From assembly GCF_000238275.3 (NCBI RefSeq), contig NZ_AHCF03000003.1:1116001-1180000 (forward strand): DNA of 64,000 bases, in the 5' to 3' direction. This DNA is from Pseudoalteromonas undina (GTDB taxonomy: Bacteria > Pseudomonadota > Gammaproteobacteria > Enterobacterales > Alteromonadaceae). The first letter of the stretch is position 1; the number at the start of each line of letters is the position of its first letter. The notes under the pieces are model-generated. The model was not told the DNA's origin. It saw only the letters and a list, made by a program, of their open reading frames with translations, and made no database searches. Positions 26,586 to 35,472 of this stretch are shown here, in pieces. The position numbers were made by a program, and so were the translations under genes.

Positions 26586-27668
26586 CTAAGCATCTATTAA
26601 ATTAGCTAAGGCGCTATCTACAGCGTTTATAGCCCCCTCTAAATAGCCAGCTTCTTGCTGTGCAAACTCACTTCCCACAAAATGCACTTGTAACTGTTTA
26701 AGCTGCTCGCTAAGCCCTGAAAAATTGAATTCAGGATGCTGCGACATACCTATTTGGTCATCTTTGTTGGCAACAAATTCATCCTCAGCCCAATCCTTTA
26801 TAATGCAGCTTTTCGCTGTATAGGCTTGCTCACCGTAAAAATAGCTGAGCTGATCAAGGCAAGCTTGGGTTAATTGTTCTCTCGTCACTTTACTGCGCTG
26901 CAAGTAAGGCACGCCAACAAAGCCAAACAAAGCAGGGTGAGAATGCTCACTTGCGGACGCATCATGAACTTCTACCAATGGGCCTACACGGCTAAAACAT
27001 TGCCCCGATAAATTTTTATCTCGCCAAAAGGCGTTTTCAAAGGTGGCAACAAACTTTGCTTGGCCTGCCATCCACGTAGGCACCGACGCTAAACGCTGTG
27101 TTAAAACATTATTAGCCCATAAATGCGGGGTTAAATGCTGGCTGATCATTCTAGGGGGTAACGCCAACAGTAACTGATCGCAAGTATAGTGTTGCGTACT
27201 CCCTTGGTAATTAGCGCATATATGCCAGCCATCGGAGAGCTTTTTTACTTCGCTAACAGCGTGCTCTAATTTAACGGTATTTGGCTCAAGCTGCTGATAA
27301 AGCGCATTGATAAGCTCATCCATGCCGTTTTGTATTCTAAATAACTGCATTTCGCCAGCCCCTGCAATTTGCTGTGCAGGAGCGATTTGTGATGCTTGAT
27401 ACAGCACATCGCCACGGGTGTATTGCTCAAACACAGGGATGTTTAAAGCGGCAACTAACTGTTGAATATTAGACTGATGCGGAAATATCCAGGTAGGGCC
27501 TAAATCGTGGCCAATGGTGTTGTTGGTCGGTAAATAATGAGACGCAATTCTGCCACCTAAACTGGCTTTGGCCTCTAATAATAAAAACGGAATATCACGT
27601 TTTTTAAGGCTGTAAGCAGCATATAAGCCCGCTAAGCCACCACCAATAATAACTACAGGTTTATGCAT
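26586..27668 (-). CDS. flavin-containing amine oxidase family protein
   Basis: A 360-residue FAD protein. The dinucleotide-binding motif VVIIGGGLAGLYAAYSL is at residues 5-21, LLLEAKASLGGRI at 30-42 gives the second FAD contact (Glu then GGR), and the C-terminal FVGSEFAQQEAGYLEGAINAV supplies the last. The family (PF01593) includes monoamine oxidases and related desaturases; this member is shorter than typical amine oxidases, and its substrate cannot be predicted. No signal peptide is seen, so it is probably cytoplasmic. It is convergent with the transporter gene. Confidence 0.85.
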   Translation of the reverse strand: MHKPVVIIGGGLAGLYAAYSLKKRDIPFLLLEAKASLGGRIASHYLPTNNTIGHDLGPTWIFPHQSNIQQLVAALNIPVFEQYTRGDVLYQASQIAPAQQIAGAGEMQLFRIQNGMDELINALYQQLEPNTVKLEHAVSEVKKLSDGWHICANYQGSTQHYTCDQLLLALPPRMISQHLTPHLWANNVLTQRLASVPTWMAGQAKFVATFENAFWRDKNLSGQCFSRVGPLVEVHDASASEHSHPALFGFVGVPYLQRSKVTREQLTQACLDQLSYFYGEQAYTAKSCIIKDWAEDEFVANKDDQIGMSQHPEFNFSGLSEQLKQLQVHFVGSEFAQQEAGYLEGAINAVDSALANLIDA

Positions 27669-28004
27669 TTTAAAATCACTTCAGCTAAGTCAATCTACTG
27701 GTAGGTAGTTTGTGGTTTTTGTGCAGTTTTGTCAAAACGTTTTATGGACTAAGTGAATAATCTGAGTACGCCTCTATATTCAGGAAAATGAGCGAAGCGG
27801 GAACAGAGTGTTAATTAATTACGCTTTAAAATAATAAAAACTTAATGATAGTAATATGTTAGCTAATTTGTTAAAACTATATCTAGTAGAAAAATTAAAC
27901 GTAGCGCTGGTATAGATTTGTGCGGATGGCGCAGTGTTAAATTGTAAAGTTGCTAGGCAAAGTTTGCTACTCTACTTAAATCATCACAAAAGGAAACTGT
28001 TCAA
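27669..28004. other. A+T-rich spacer before orphan genes
   Basis: About 336 bases without a gene, markedly A+T rich, between the amine oxidase and the coiled-coil gene. It must carry promoters for both divergent genes. AAAGGAAACTGTTCAA just before 28005 contains the ribosome site of the latter. I see no attachment site or tRNA remnant. Confidence 0.5.
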
Positions 28005-29384
28005 ATGGACAAAAATTTATCTCTATTTATAAAGTCTCTTGAATCTCTAAAGGAAACAATTGATGAAGCCTCGATCAGTGAAGCGGGTTTTCAAGCCCAT
28101 GGATGGAATCAAGTCCACTTAACAAAAGAACAAGTTTCATATGTTATATCGAATCAAATCTCAAAATTAAAATCCTACGGTGACAAAGAAGTTACAAAGG
28201 GGTTTAGTACCGCAATAAATAGCCATATAGAAAAAATAGATCTTTTAAATACAAATTCTAAATCTTATTTTAATAATAACGCTTCACATTTGTTGCATTC
28301 GGTACCTGGAATATTGCTTACCTTACAAGTTATATTTAGTGATATAGATTATGAACTTTTTTCATATGAGAATATTAAAGATAAAAAGCTTTTACCTAGA
28401 GGTTTAGCGGTTCGCTTGAGAAGCACTAAAGCTAATTTAGACAAAATAGATGAATCAAGTGGTAGCCTAAAAGAAAAAATAGATATTATAAATGAAGCGC
28501 ACGAAGCCGCAGAATCTTTACCAACTGATTTAGCAAGTTTACAAGAAGCTAAAAGAGAACTCACAGCTATGATATCGGCTGCAAACACTGAACTAAATAT
28601 CACGAAAAAAGAGCTTTCCTCCTTAAAAGAAGAAACTCTTGTATTACAAAGTGAAGCTAAAAAAGCTTGTGAAGAAGTTGAGTTATTAAAAGAAAAGGCA
28701 ACTTCTTCAGCAAAGGAGGCTTCAAAATTAGTAGAAGAGTGTGATGATGCTCTACAGATTACTACAACTCAAGGTTTAGCTGCTGGCTTTGATCAAAAAG
28801 CAAACGAACTTAAAAAATCAATTTGGATCTGGATTGTTGGGTTGCTTATTGCTTTAGGAGCTGGTGCATGGGTAGGAGCAGAGAGAGTTAATGCGTTTAC
28901 TGAAGTATTAACAAATGAATTAACTGCGGGGCAAGCTATCTTGCATACCATAATGTCTATTTTTTCAATAGGCGGTCCACTTTGGTTAGCTTGGATATCG
29001 ACTCAACAAATAAATCAAAGATTTAAATTATCAGAAGATTACTCTTATAAAGCAACTGTCGCAAAATCATTTACAGGTTTTAAAAAGTTCGCTGAACGAT
29101 TTGACCCATCGACTGAGGAGCGACTATTTAATTCAACGTTAGATAGACTTGATGAAATGCCTCTTAGGCTAATCGAGGGAAAAGATTATAATAGTCCATG
29201 GCATGAATTCACAGATTCTGATTCTTTTAAAACAGCCATTACAACGTTCCCAAACCTAGCTAAAGAAGCTGGTAGATTTGCAAATAGAACAGATCTTAAA
29301 AATAAATCCAAGCAGTCTAAAAAAACTATTAAGCAATCTGAGCCTAAAATAAAGAATTCAGAATCTGAGCCAGAAACAGAGTAA
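28005..29384 (+). CDS. coiled-coil protein with two membrane helices, unknown
   Basis: A 459-residue protein that I cannot assign. Residues 1-130 are a soluble helical part with HGWNQVHLTKEQVSYVI; 137-250 form a long predicted coiled coil; membrane helices lie at about 272-292 and 312-331, separated by a short loop; residues 340-395 hold the best conserved-looking block (SEDYSYKATVAKSFTGFKKF, then ERLFNSTLDRLDEMPLRLIE); the last 30 residues are a Lys/Ser/Glu-rich tail. I recall similar C-terminal blocks in orphan accessory proteins. It is visibly more A+T rich than neighbouring genes, suggesting transfer. AAAGGA precedes the ATG. A secreted protein gene follows 53 bases on. Confidence 0.7.
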   Translation: MDKNLSLFIKSLESLKETIDEASISEAGFQAHGWNQVHLTKEQVSYVISNQISKLKSYGDKEVTKGFSTAINSHIEKIDLLNTNSKSYFNNNASHLLHSVPGILLTLQVIFSDIDYELFSYENIKDKKLLPRGLAVRLRSTKANLDKIDESSGSLKEKIDIINEAHEAAESLPTDLASLQEAKRELTAMISAANTELNITKKELSSLKEETLVLQSEAKKACEEVELLKEKATSSAKEASKLVEECDDALQITTTQGLAAGFDQKANELKKSIWIWIVGLLIALGAGAWVGAERVNAFTEVLTNELTAGQAILHTIMSIFSIGGPLWLAWISTQQINQRFKLSEDYSYKATVAKSFTGFKKFAERFDPSTEERLFNSTLDRLDEMPLRLIEGKDYNSPWHEFTDSDSFKTAITTFPNLAKEAGRFANRTDLKNKSKQSKKTIKQSEPKIKNSESEPETE

Positions 29385-29437
29385 TATCCACTTAAAAATC
29401 CACTCAAGCGGGATGTGATTAAACAAGGAAGTAGATT

Positions 29438-30097
29438 ATGAAAAATAAGTTTATGGTTATTGTGTGTTCTTTTTTATTAACGTTATCTTTGAATGCGTTT
29501 GCTCAAGAAGATAGCTCAGCAAAAGTAGCCCAGATATTAGGTGATACAATACACGAGGCTGATCTAGAAATAGATTTGAGGTTTTTAAAAGGATATAAGC
29601 GCTCTTATCCTGGTTTATCAGAAGATGATGTGCTTGATAAAATGCGAGCAAATAAATTAACATCAATAATTTGGAAACGAATTATCCAAAAGCTATCTGA
29701 TGAACATAATTTAGAACCAACAGCCGAAGAAGTAGGAAGTTTTACTGAAGCTATTCATCGATTTAGAGCAAAGTCATTAACTGAGACGTTAACTTCTGAA
29801 ATGAAAGAAGCTTCATTTAGAGCAAATAGAGATGTCGTTAAAACTTACAAAATTAGTAAGTATCTTTATGAAACGTATGGAGGCACAGTTATTTTCCAAC
29901 AGGGAAACCCTCATGAACCTGTAGGTGCCTATCGTAAACTTTTAGAAGAGTATCAAGCCCAAGGGAATTTTAAAATTTATCACCCAAAATATGAAAAAGC
30001 TTTCTGGGCGTATTATTTGAGAAAACACCCAATGGTTATTCCAGAGGATAAAGTCGATTTTTCCAAACCATGGTGGGAAAAAGCACAGGTTGAGTAG
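29438..30097 (+). CDS. secreted helical protein, weakly SurA-N-like
   Basis: A 219-residue protein with a signal peptide ending LNAFAQ (cleavage near residue 22). The mature N-terminus, KVAQILGDTIHEADLEID, and the following helices are reminiscent of the N-terminal chaperone domain of SurA/PpiD-type proteins, but there is no parvulin domain, so the likeness is weak. The C-terminus is rich in aromatic residues (KAFWAYYLRKHPM and DFSKPWWEKA). It follows the coiled-coil gene in the same direction and shares its A+T-rich character, so the two may have arrived together. Function is unknown. Confidence 0.7.
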   Translation: MKNKFMVIVCSFLLTLSLNAFAQEDSSAKVAQILGDTIHEADLEIDLRFLKGYKRSYPGLSEDDVLDKMRANKLTSIIWKRIIQKLSDEHNLEPTAEEVGSFTEAIHRFRAKSLTETLTSEMKEASFRANRDVVKTYKISKYLYETYGGTVIFQQGNPHEPVGAYRKLLEEYQAQGNFKIYHPKYEKAFWAYYLRKHPMVIPEDKVDFSKPWWEKAQVE

Positions 30098-30210
30098 TGC
30101 AATTCAAATACCTGATGTTTGCTTATGATTATTGAGCATTGCTGCTATCTTTATTTATTACCAGTTCAAATCGCAAATAATATAAACAAGAATAAGGGCA
30201 AAAAACTAAA

Positions 30211-30561
30211 ATGACTCAAAATAATAAAATTAACTATATTGAAATTCCTGCACAAAATATTGCAGCTACTAAGGCCTTTTTTAGTGACGTGTTTGGCTGG
30301 TCATTTGTAGATTATGGCCCAGAATACTGTAGCTTTGCCGCACAAGGGGTTGATGGTGGTTTCTTTAAATCTGACTTGGTTGTTGCTACTAAAAACGGAA
30401 GCCCGTTAATTGTGTTATACAGTAATGACCTTGAAGCGACTCAAAATAAAATTGAGCAAGCTGGAGGCAAAATAATTAAGCCTACATTTTCATTTCCAGG
30501 TGGTAGACGATTTCACTTTAACGACCCAAATGGAAATGAATTTGCGGTATGGTCACAGTAG
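30211..30561 (+). CDS. VOC-family protein
   Basis: A 116-residue single VOC-fold protein: KINYIEIPAQNIAATKAFFSDVFGW at the start, CSFAAQGVDGGFF in the middle and GGRRFHFNDPNGNEFAVWS at the end, where the last Glu is a usual metal ligand. It resembles the glyoxalase-like group near lactoylglutathione lyase but the substrate is unknown. It is monocistronic. It is unlike the other VOC protein at 7774 beyond the common fold. Confidence 0.87.
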   Translation: MTQNNKINYIEIPAQNIAATKAFFSDVFGWSFVDYGPEYCSFAAQGVDGGFFKSDLVVATKNGSPLIVLYSNDLEATQNKIEQAGGKIIKPTFSFPGGRRFHFNDPNGNEFAVWSQ

Positions 30562-30590
30562 TCACATTGCAAACTATATAAATACAAAAA

Positions 30591-30609
30591 TGCAGCCTTT
30601 AAGGCTGCA
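30591..30609 (-). terminator. intrinsic terminator after the PhoPQ-like operon
   Basis: Stem TGCAGCC (30591-30597) / GGCTGCA (30603-30609). On the minus strand it is followed by TTTTTG, so it ends the operon whose last gene stops at 30672; the plus-strand VOC gene may also use it less well. Confidence 0.72.
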
Positions 30610-30671
30610 CTTCCAAAACACTAACCACTAAATTAGCAAGCTTCAACACATAATGTTTAATTAGGAGCTGG

Positions 30672-31085
30672 TTAAAGCCCCATTTTAAGCTGCTGAATGA
30701 ATTGCTCTATCATTGCTATTTCACACTCTTTATAAGTTACTACAGCTTCTGGTGAATTAGGCTGTTTTAACATATAACGCCACTGGCAACTTTTTTGAAT
30801 GTACTTGTCTTTGGCGTTAAGACTTTGCTTAAACAATGATAAAATGTAGGTGTTACCAGTTTCGCTTTCTAATTCGGCCAGTTCAAAGGTACGCTTTTGG
30901 ATCCAACTGTCTTGTTGCTGTTGCACTTTATTTAATTTGGCGTCTAAACATTGTGTGTAATCTTTAATTTGCTCGGGTAGGGCATTGTTTTGCAATGTAC
31001 ACTCTTGCGCTGCAGCCATACTTTGCTGCGCCCATAAAAATAAAAGGCTTAAGCTAAAACCAAAGATGTAGTTACTTTTTTTCAT
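30672..31085 (-). CDS. LprI/DUF1311-like secreted protein
   Basis: A 137-residue periplasmic protein with a signal peptide ending SMAAAQ (near residue 26) and four cysteines. The layout ECTLQNNA...DYTQCLDAKLNKVQQQQDSWI resembles DUF1311/LprI proteins, some of which inhibit lysozyme. The ATG at 31085 lies within the end of the upstream kinase gene (14-base overlap), so it is the last gene of the PepSY-regulator-kinase operon. Its place suggests an envelope-stress function linked with that system; the lysozyme inhibitor idea is unproved. Confidence 0.68.
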   Translation of the reverse strand: MKKSNYIFGFSLSLLFLWAQQSMAAAQECTLQNNALPEQIKDYTQCLDAKLNKVQQQQDSWIQKRTFELAELESETGNTYILSLFKQSLNAKDKYIQKSCQWRYMLKQPNSPEAVVTYKECEIAMIEQFIQQLKMGL

Positions 31086-32409
31086 GGTAATTAAACTCGA
31101 GAATAAATTTTGCACCGCCTAAACGTTGCGACTGAGATATAGTTAACAGCCCGTGATACGACTTAACCAAGTCAGATACAATAGCCATACCAACACCGTG
31201 GCCGCTTTCGTAGGTATCTAGGCGCGTACCGCGTTGTAACAATGATTCGCGTTTATCTGGCTTAATGCCTGGGCCGTCATCACAAATGCTTATACTGAGC
31301 GTTTTAGCTTGTGAAACATTAATACTGACTTGGGAGCGACAGGCTTTACAGGCATTATCTATTAAGTTGCCTAATAACTCCATTAAATCGGTTTTATCAC
31401 CTAAAAAGTAATCTTTATCGCTCACTTGGCAGTTAAATATAATGTCTTTATCGCGGTATACTTTACTCATTGCGCTTAAGATAGAATCGATAACCGGCTT
31501 GATGGGGGTTTGTTTTTTCCATGTATCGGAAGCCCCCGTGGCGGCACGTTTTAATTGGTGCTCGATCATCACATTAATTCTGTCGAGTTGTTCTTGTGCA
31601 TCTGCATCGTTAGCGAGTGGGCTTGATTTTAAAACAGCTAACGGCGTTTTAAGTGCATGGGCTAAATCGCTAAGAGAGGCGCGGTATCGTTCTTTTTGAC
31701 GTTGCTGCGACTCTAACAGTAAATTTAGGTCGGCTTTAATCGTTTGCAGTTCAACGGGGTATAAGCCTTTAATTTCTTGAATATCGCCTGATTCAATGGC
31801 TTTTATTTCTTTATCTAAACGCTGCAGTGGCCTTGCACTCCAAATAAAACCAATGGCCATCAACCCTGCAATGGCAATTCCCATTATAAACATCCAATCA
31901 ACTAGGGTCTGTTTAAAGCCATCCATTAAGCGCAGTAGGGCATCGTTGCGTTTTAATAAAATAAAGCGTGCTTGCTCTGATTGGTCAATATTATTAAGTA
32001 TTACCGTTAAACTTAATTGCCAATAAGCAGTGTTATTATACACCACACGTCTAAAGTCGGCAGCGCCTGCTTTGGGCTCTATATATTGGGGAACAAAGTT
32101 AACGTTAACCGCCGACTCAGAATGCCAAATAGGCACGTCGTCACGGTATATCATGGCGTAGGTGTCTGAGTTTAGATTGTTGAGTTCAGGGGTTAATATA
32201 GAGCTGGGCATAATAATGCCGCGCTCGGTAAAATCAACTTCGGAAATAAGTGAATACAGGTGTGCTTCGAGGTTTTTTTCGGTGGCATCAACAAGTGACG
32301 CATAATACGCTTTACCTATGGAGTAAAACAAAATGGGTAGGGCGACTAACAAAACAAAGACAAGGATAAATCCTTGCCTTATTTTTAACGAAACTTGCGG
32401 TCCTACCAC
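31072..32409 (-). CDS. sensor histidine kinase, PhoQ-like
   Basis: A 445-residue inner-membrane kinase: TM1 about residues 12-32, a periplasmic sensor domain of about 135 residues, TM2 about 169-190, HAMP-like linker, and dimerisation domain with phospho-acceptor H251 in SDLAHALKTPLAVL, a form typical of PhoQ relatives. The ATP domain has NLIDNACKAC (N box), DDGPGIKP (G1) and GHGVGMAIV (G2). The acidic patch known for PhoQ metal sensing is not obvious. The start is GTG at 32409, inside the stop region of the regulator gene (seven-base overlap), showing coupled synthesis of the pair. Confidence 0.88.
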   Translation of the reverse strand: MVGPQVSLKIRQGFILVFVLLVALPILFYSIGKAYYASLVDATEKNLEAHLYSLISEVDFTERGIIMPSSILTPELNNLNSDTYAMIYRDDVPIWHSESAVNVNFVPQYIEPKAGAADFRRVVYNNTAYWQLSLTVILNNIDQSEQARFILLKRNDALLRLMDGFKQTLVDWMFIMGIAIAGLMAIGFIWSARPLQRLDKEIKAIESGDIQEIKGLYPVELQTIKADLNLLLESQQRQKERYRASLSDLAHALKTPLAVLKSSPLANDADAQEQLDRINVMIEHQLKRAATGASDTWKKQTPIKPVIDSILSAMSKVYRDKDIIFNCQVSDKDYFLGDKTDLMELLGNLIDNACKACRSQVSINVSQAKTLSISICDDGPGIKPDKRESLLQRGTRLDTYESGHGVGMAIVSDLVKSYHGLLTISQSQRLGGAKFILEFNYHEKK

Positions 32410-33077
32410 TGGCTTTTAAGCCTGTAACCACGCCCACGCAGTGTCTCTACTGGGTTAAGCACGCCATCTGGGTCGAGTTTTTTACGTAAACGTAGTACAA
32501 ACACTTCAATTACATTCGAATCAAGGTCAAAGTCTTGGTCGTAAATATGCTCTGTAAGCTCAGACTTTGAAATTACTTTTTGTGGGTTAACCATTAAGTA
32601 TTCGAGTACTTTGTACTCATACGCAGTTAAGCTCAGTTCTTTGTCGTTTACCCATACTTGTTGTGAACGCGTATGAATTTTAATAGGGCCGGCTGTCATT
32701 TCTGGATTTGCTTTACCTGCACTACGACGAATAAGCGCATTACAACGAGCAATCAGTTCTTCAACATGAAATGGTTTAGTTAGGTAGTCGTCAGCACCGG
32801 CATCTAAGCCTTCTACTTTGTCTTGCCAGCGATCGCGCGCGGTTAAAATCAAAATAGGAATAGTCACCCCTTGGGCGCGCGCTTTATTTATTAGCTCAAT
32901 ACCGTCTATTTTAGGTAAGCCTAAATCAACTACAGCCATATCTAAAGGGTATTCAGTGATGTGAAAAAGGCCAGCTTCACCGTCGTGACATAAATCAACA
33001 CTGTAACGCTCTTTTTCTAATGCATTGCGCAGATTGTCTGCCAAATGTAAATCATCTTCTATTACTAAAATTCGCAT
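32403..33077 (-). CDS. OmpR/PhoP-type response regulator
   Basis: A 224-residue regulator. The receiver domain has D8/D9, phospho-acceptor D51 in VVDLGLPKIDG, and K101 in YLTKPFHVEEL; the C-terminal winged helix (about 128-222) contains LTAYEYKVLEYLMVNPQ and DSNVIEVFVLRLRKKL with RGRGYRL at the end. It pairs with the overlapping kinase gene and follows the PepSY gene by three bases. The PhoP likeness rests on the kinase type and on RGRGYRL; its regulon is not visible here. Confidence 0.9.
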   Translation of the reverse strand: MRILVIEDDLHLADNLRNALEKERYSVDLCHDGEAGLFHITEYPLDMAVVDLGLPKIDGIELINKARAQGVTIPILILTARDRWQDKVEGLDAGADDYLTKPFHVEELIARCNALIRRSAGKANPEMTAGPIKIHTRSQQVWVNDKELSLTAYEYKVLEYLMVNPQKVISKSELTEHIYDQDFDLDSNVIEVFVLRLRKKLDPDGVLNPVETLRGRGYRLKSQW

Positions 33078-33080
33078 TGG

Positions 33081-33341
33081 TTAATCCTTTTTCACTTCGC
33101 CAGTTTTTTTGTTTATTTTCAAATCGACGACGTGGCCGTCAGCTTTTAAAATTCGTACAGTAAAAAAAAGTGTTTCTTCAGAAATCTTTAACGTTGTACC
33201 GTCTGTAGTTTGTTTTGCAAGTATTACTGCTTTTTTTTTGCTTACCTCAACTTTATCGGTTTTGCTTTTGGTATTGTTTGCGTGGGCAAAATTAGCCAAA
33301 CACACTACCGCGATTAAATTGAGTATTAATAATACACGCAT
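33081..33341 (-). CDS. small secreted PepSY-domain-like protein
   Basis: An 86-residue protein with a signal peptide (cleaved after AHA near residue 21) and one PepSY-like module: KKAVILAKQTTDGTTLKISEE then VRILKADGHVVDLKINKKTGEVKKD. PepSY proteins inhibit peptidases or bind ligands in the periplasm. It is the first gene of the operon and abuts the response regulator, so it may feed a periplasmic signal to the PhoQ-like kinase or be a regulated product; position is the only evidence. Confidence 0.8.
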   Translation of the reverse strand: MRVLLILNLIAVVCLANFAHANNTKSKTDKVEVSKKKAVILAKQTTDGTTLKISEETLFFTVRILKADGHVVDLKINKKTGEVKKD

Positions 33342-33502
33342 TACGGAACTCCTAGAACAGACCTGCTTAGCTTAAAAACTAAGCCACTAAAACTTTAATA
33401 CCTTGCGGTGTATTTAAGTTTTTATTAAGCAAAGTTTAATTAAAAATGAGTGAACAAACCCTGAATTGCTGGTTGCAGTTAAACAGGGTGGTCATAGTTT
33501 AA

Positions 33503-33805
33503 TTAAGCAGGGAACACTTTTTTAAATGGTTTAACAATAGAGTTTTCATATACGCCACCGGCAACATAAGGATCATCTGCCGCCCACTCTCTGGCGTCTT
33601 CTAAAGAATTAAATTGAGCAATCACTAAAGAACCCGTAAAGCCTGCACCTTGAGGGTCTTCACTATCAATGGCTGGAAGTGGACCAGCGGTTAATAGTCT
33701 GCCTTCGTCTTCTAGCGTTTGTAAGCGTGCTAAATGAGCTGGGCGAGCCGCTTTACGGTGCTCTAAACTATTTTGGACGTCTGTTGAATAAATCATATAC
33801 AACAT
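33503..33805 (-). CDS. yciI: YciI family protein
   Basis: A 100-residue protein nearly identical in layout to E. coli Yci[29 protein letters not shown], then [24 protein letters not shown] and the ending [17 protein letters not shown] ([15 protein letters not shown]). The conserved His and Asp of the ferredoxin-like alpha+beta barrel are present. The cellular role is unclear; related YCII proteins are small enzymes of dehalogenation or sugar-ring pathways. It is monocistronic and is not in its enterobacterial position beside the trp/yciO region, which lies about 11 kb away. Confidence 0.9.
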   Translation of the reverse strand: MLYMIYSTDVQNSLEHRKAARPAHLARLQTLEDEGRLLTAGPLPAIDSEDPQGAGFTGSLVIAQFNSLEDAREWAADDPYVAGGVYENSIVKPFKKVFPA

Positions 33806-33993
33806 ATAAATACTCTCAAAACTTGTTAAATTTAATTAACTGCATACTAGCATAGCGTTGATAAATGGTGAATTAAAAGTGTTTATGGCGATGTTTACAG
33901 CAAGAATGTTTTTTTACACGGTAATTGCTTGAAAAGCGTTGCGTAACACTGGTAGAGTCCCTTGGATAAGATAAATAATAACAAGGTTATTAC

Positions 33994-35418
33994 ATGAGTG
34001 AAAATAGAGAGCACTTTAGCTCCCGCTTAGGATTTATATTGGCAGCGGCAGGCTCTGCTGTGGGTATTGGTAACTTAGTAGGCTTTCCAGTTTCTGCGAC
34101 TAAGAATGGCGGTGGTGCATTTTTGCTCGTCTATGCTTTGTTTGTCGCATTCATTTGTTTACCGGTAATGATGGCTGAAATGGCCATGGGTCGTCATGCA
34201 CAAAAAGACCCGCTTGGTGCATACAAAAAATTAGCTAATAACGACAAAAAATGGAAATTTGCTGGCTTTTTAGCGGTATTAACGCCATTTATGATTGCTG
34301 TTTTTTATATGGTGATCACGGTGTGGATTTTTGGTTACTTGAGCCAAACCGCGCTGGGTAATTTAGATATGCTGGCAAACCCTGGACACTTTGGTGAGTT
34401 TATAAATAGCTATACCGTGTTTGGTTATATGGCGCTGGTAGTAGTTATTGTTAACCTAATTTTGGTCGGTGGCGTAAAAGACGGCATAGAAAAAGCAGCT
34501 AAATTTTTAATGCCAGCTTTATTTGTCATGCTTATTATATTGGTGGGTTACGTACTCACTCTTGATAACGCCATGGCCGGTGTTAAGTACTACATTATTC
34601 CTGATTTCAGTAAAATGAATGCCAGCGTGCTGAATGGCGCATTGAGCCAAGCGTTTTTCTCATTGTCGTTAGGTATGGGTATTTTAATTACCTATGCATC
34701 TTATATCTCAAAAAAAGATGACATTGTAGGCAGTGCTAAAATGGTCGCTATTACCGACTCACTGGTTGCGTTTGTAGCAGGCTTAATGGTGTTACCGGCT
34801 ATTTTTAGCTTTGACCCAAATACCGATCCGGCTAAGTTATCTGACTCGTCAGTTTCAATGATTTTTGTCTACCTTCCAAAAATTTTATTAGCGTTACAAA
34901 ATGATATTGGCTATTTTGGCGCATCAGCCGTGGCATTTATTTTCTTCTTATTGGTATTTTTTGCTGCTATTACATCACTGGTATCTATTGTTGAAGTACC
35001 AACAGCAACACTAAGCGATCGTAAAGGCATTAGCCGTAAAAAAGCGCTGGGCATACTCACTTTATCAACCGGTATATTAACTATTTTGTGTATTATGTCG
35101 TTTGGTATGATTGACAGCCTAACTACTTTTACTAGCTACGGTAGTGGTAATAAGAGCTTTTTTGATGTTGTTTATGACGTATTTTACGACACAATATTGC
35201 CTTTAAATGGTTTAATGGTGTGTTTGTTTGTAATGTATAAGTGGAAAAAAGTTCGCTTAAGCGAAGAGCTAAGACAAGGCTCTCCTAATTATGCTAATAG
35301 CTTTATGGAAAAGTACGTTAATTTTTCACTGCAAACCTTTATTCCAGCGATATTATTAATCATTTTTGTAAATACCGTTGCAACGAAGTTTTTTGATATC
35401 AGTATTTTTGGTTTTTAA
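33994..35418 (+). CDS. sodium-dependent transporter, NSS/SNF family
   Basis: A 474-residue inner-membrane transporter of the neurotransmitter:sodium symporter family. The first helix is diagnostic: SSRLGFILAAAGSAVGIGNL followed by GFPVSATKNGGGAFLLVY, which form the sodium and substrate sites. About eleven to twelve membrane segments follow, with FFSLSLGMGILITYASYI near residue 225 matching TM6 region. Bacterial members import amino acids such as tryptophan, leucine or alanine; the substrate here is not predictable. Single gene ending in a strong terminator. Confidence 0.9.
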   Translation: MSENREHFSSRLGFILAAAGSAVGIGNLVGFPVSATKNGGGAFLLVYALFVAFICLPVMMAEMAMGRHAQKDPLGAYKKLANNDKKWKFAGFLAVLTPFMIAVFYMVITVWIFGYLSQTALGNLDMLANPGHFGEFINSYTVFGYMALVVVIVNLILVGGVKDGIEKAAKFLMPALFVMLIILVGYVLTLDNAMAGVKYYIIPDFSKMNASVLNGALSQAFFSLSLGMGILITYASYISKKDDIVGSAKMVAITDSLVAFVAGLMVLPAIFSFDPNTDPAKLSDSSVSMIFVYLPKILLALQNDIGYFGASAVAFIFFLLVFFAAITSLVSIVEVPTATLSDRKGISRKKALGILTLSTGILTILCIMSFGMIDSLTTFTSYGSGNKSFFDVVYDVFYDTILPLNGLMVCLFVMYKWKKVRLSEELRQGSPNYANSFMEKYVNFSLQTFIPAILLIIFVNTVATKFFDISIFGF

Positions 35419-35436
35419 TTTAAACTAAATCTAAAT

Positions 35437-35463
35437 AAGCCGCGCCTGTCGCGGCTTTTTTAT
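35437..35463. terminator. bidirectional intrinsic terminator
   Basis: Stem AAGCCGCG (35437-35444) / CGCGGCTT (35450-35457), loop CCTGT, followed by TTTTT on the plus side; it lies between the convergent transporter and CPBP genes. Confidence 0.88.
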
Positions 35464-35472
35464 TGCTGTTTG

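Noticed and set aside
27765..27815. Single copy of the 120-bp repeat (AAATGAGCGAAGCGGGAACAGAGTG)
   Set aside because: Only short purine-rich stretches agree with the repeat arms; the order and spacing do not match.
31903..31916. Another end of the 266-bp element (CTAGGGTCTGTTTAAAG)
   Set aside because: Only about 12 bases match and they lie within the conserved kinase coding sequence without disrupting it; likely chance.
33455..33500. Terminator after yciI (ACCCTG ... CAGGGT)
   Set aside because: The arms are only six bases with a long loop and no T tract, so I cannot support it.
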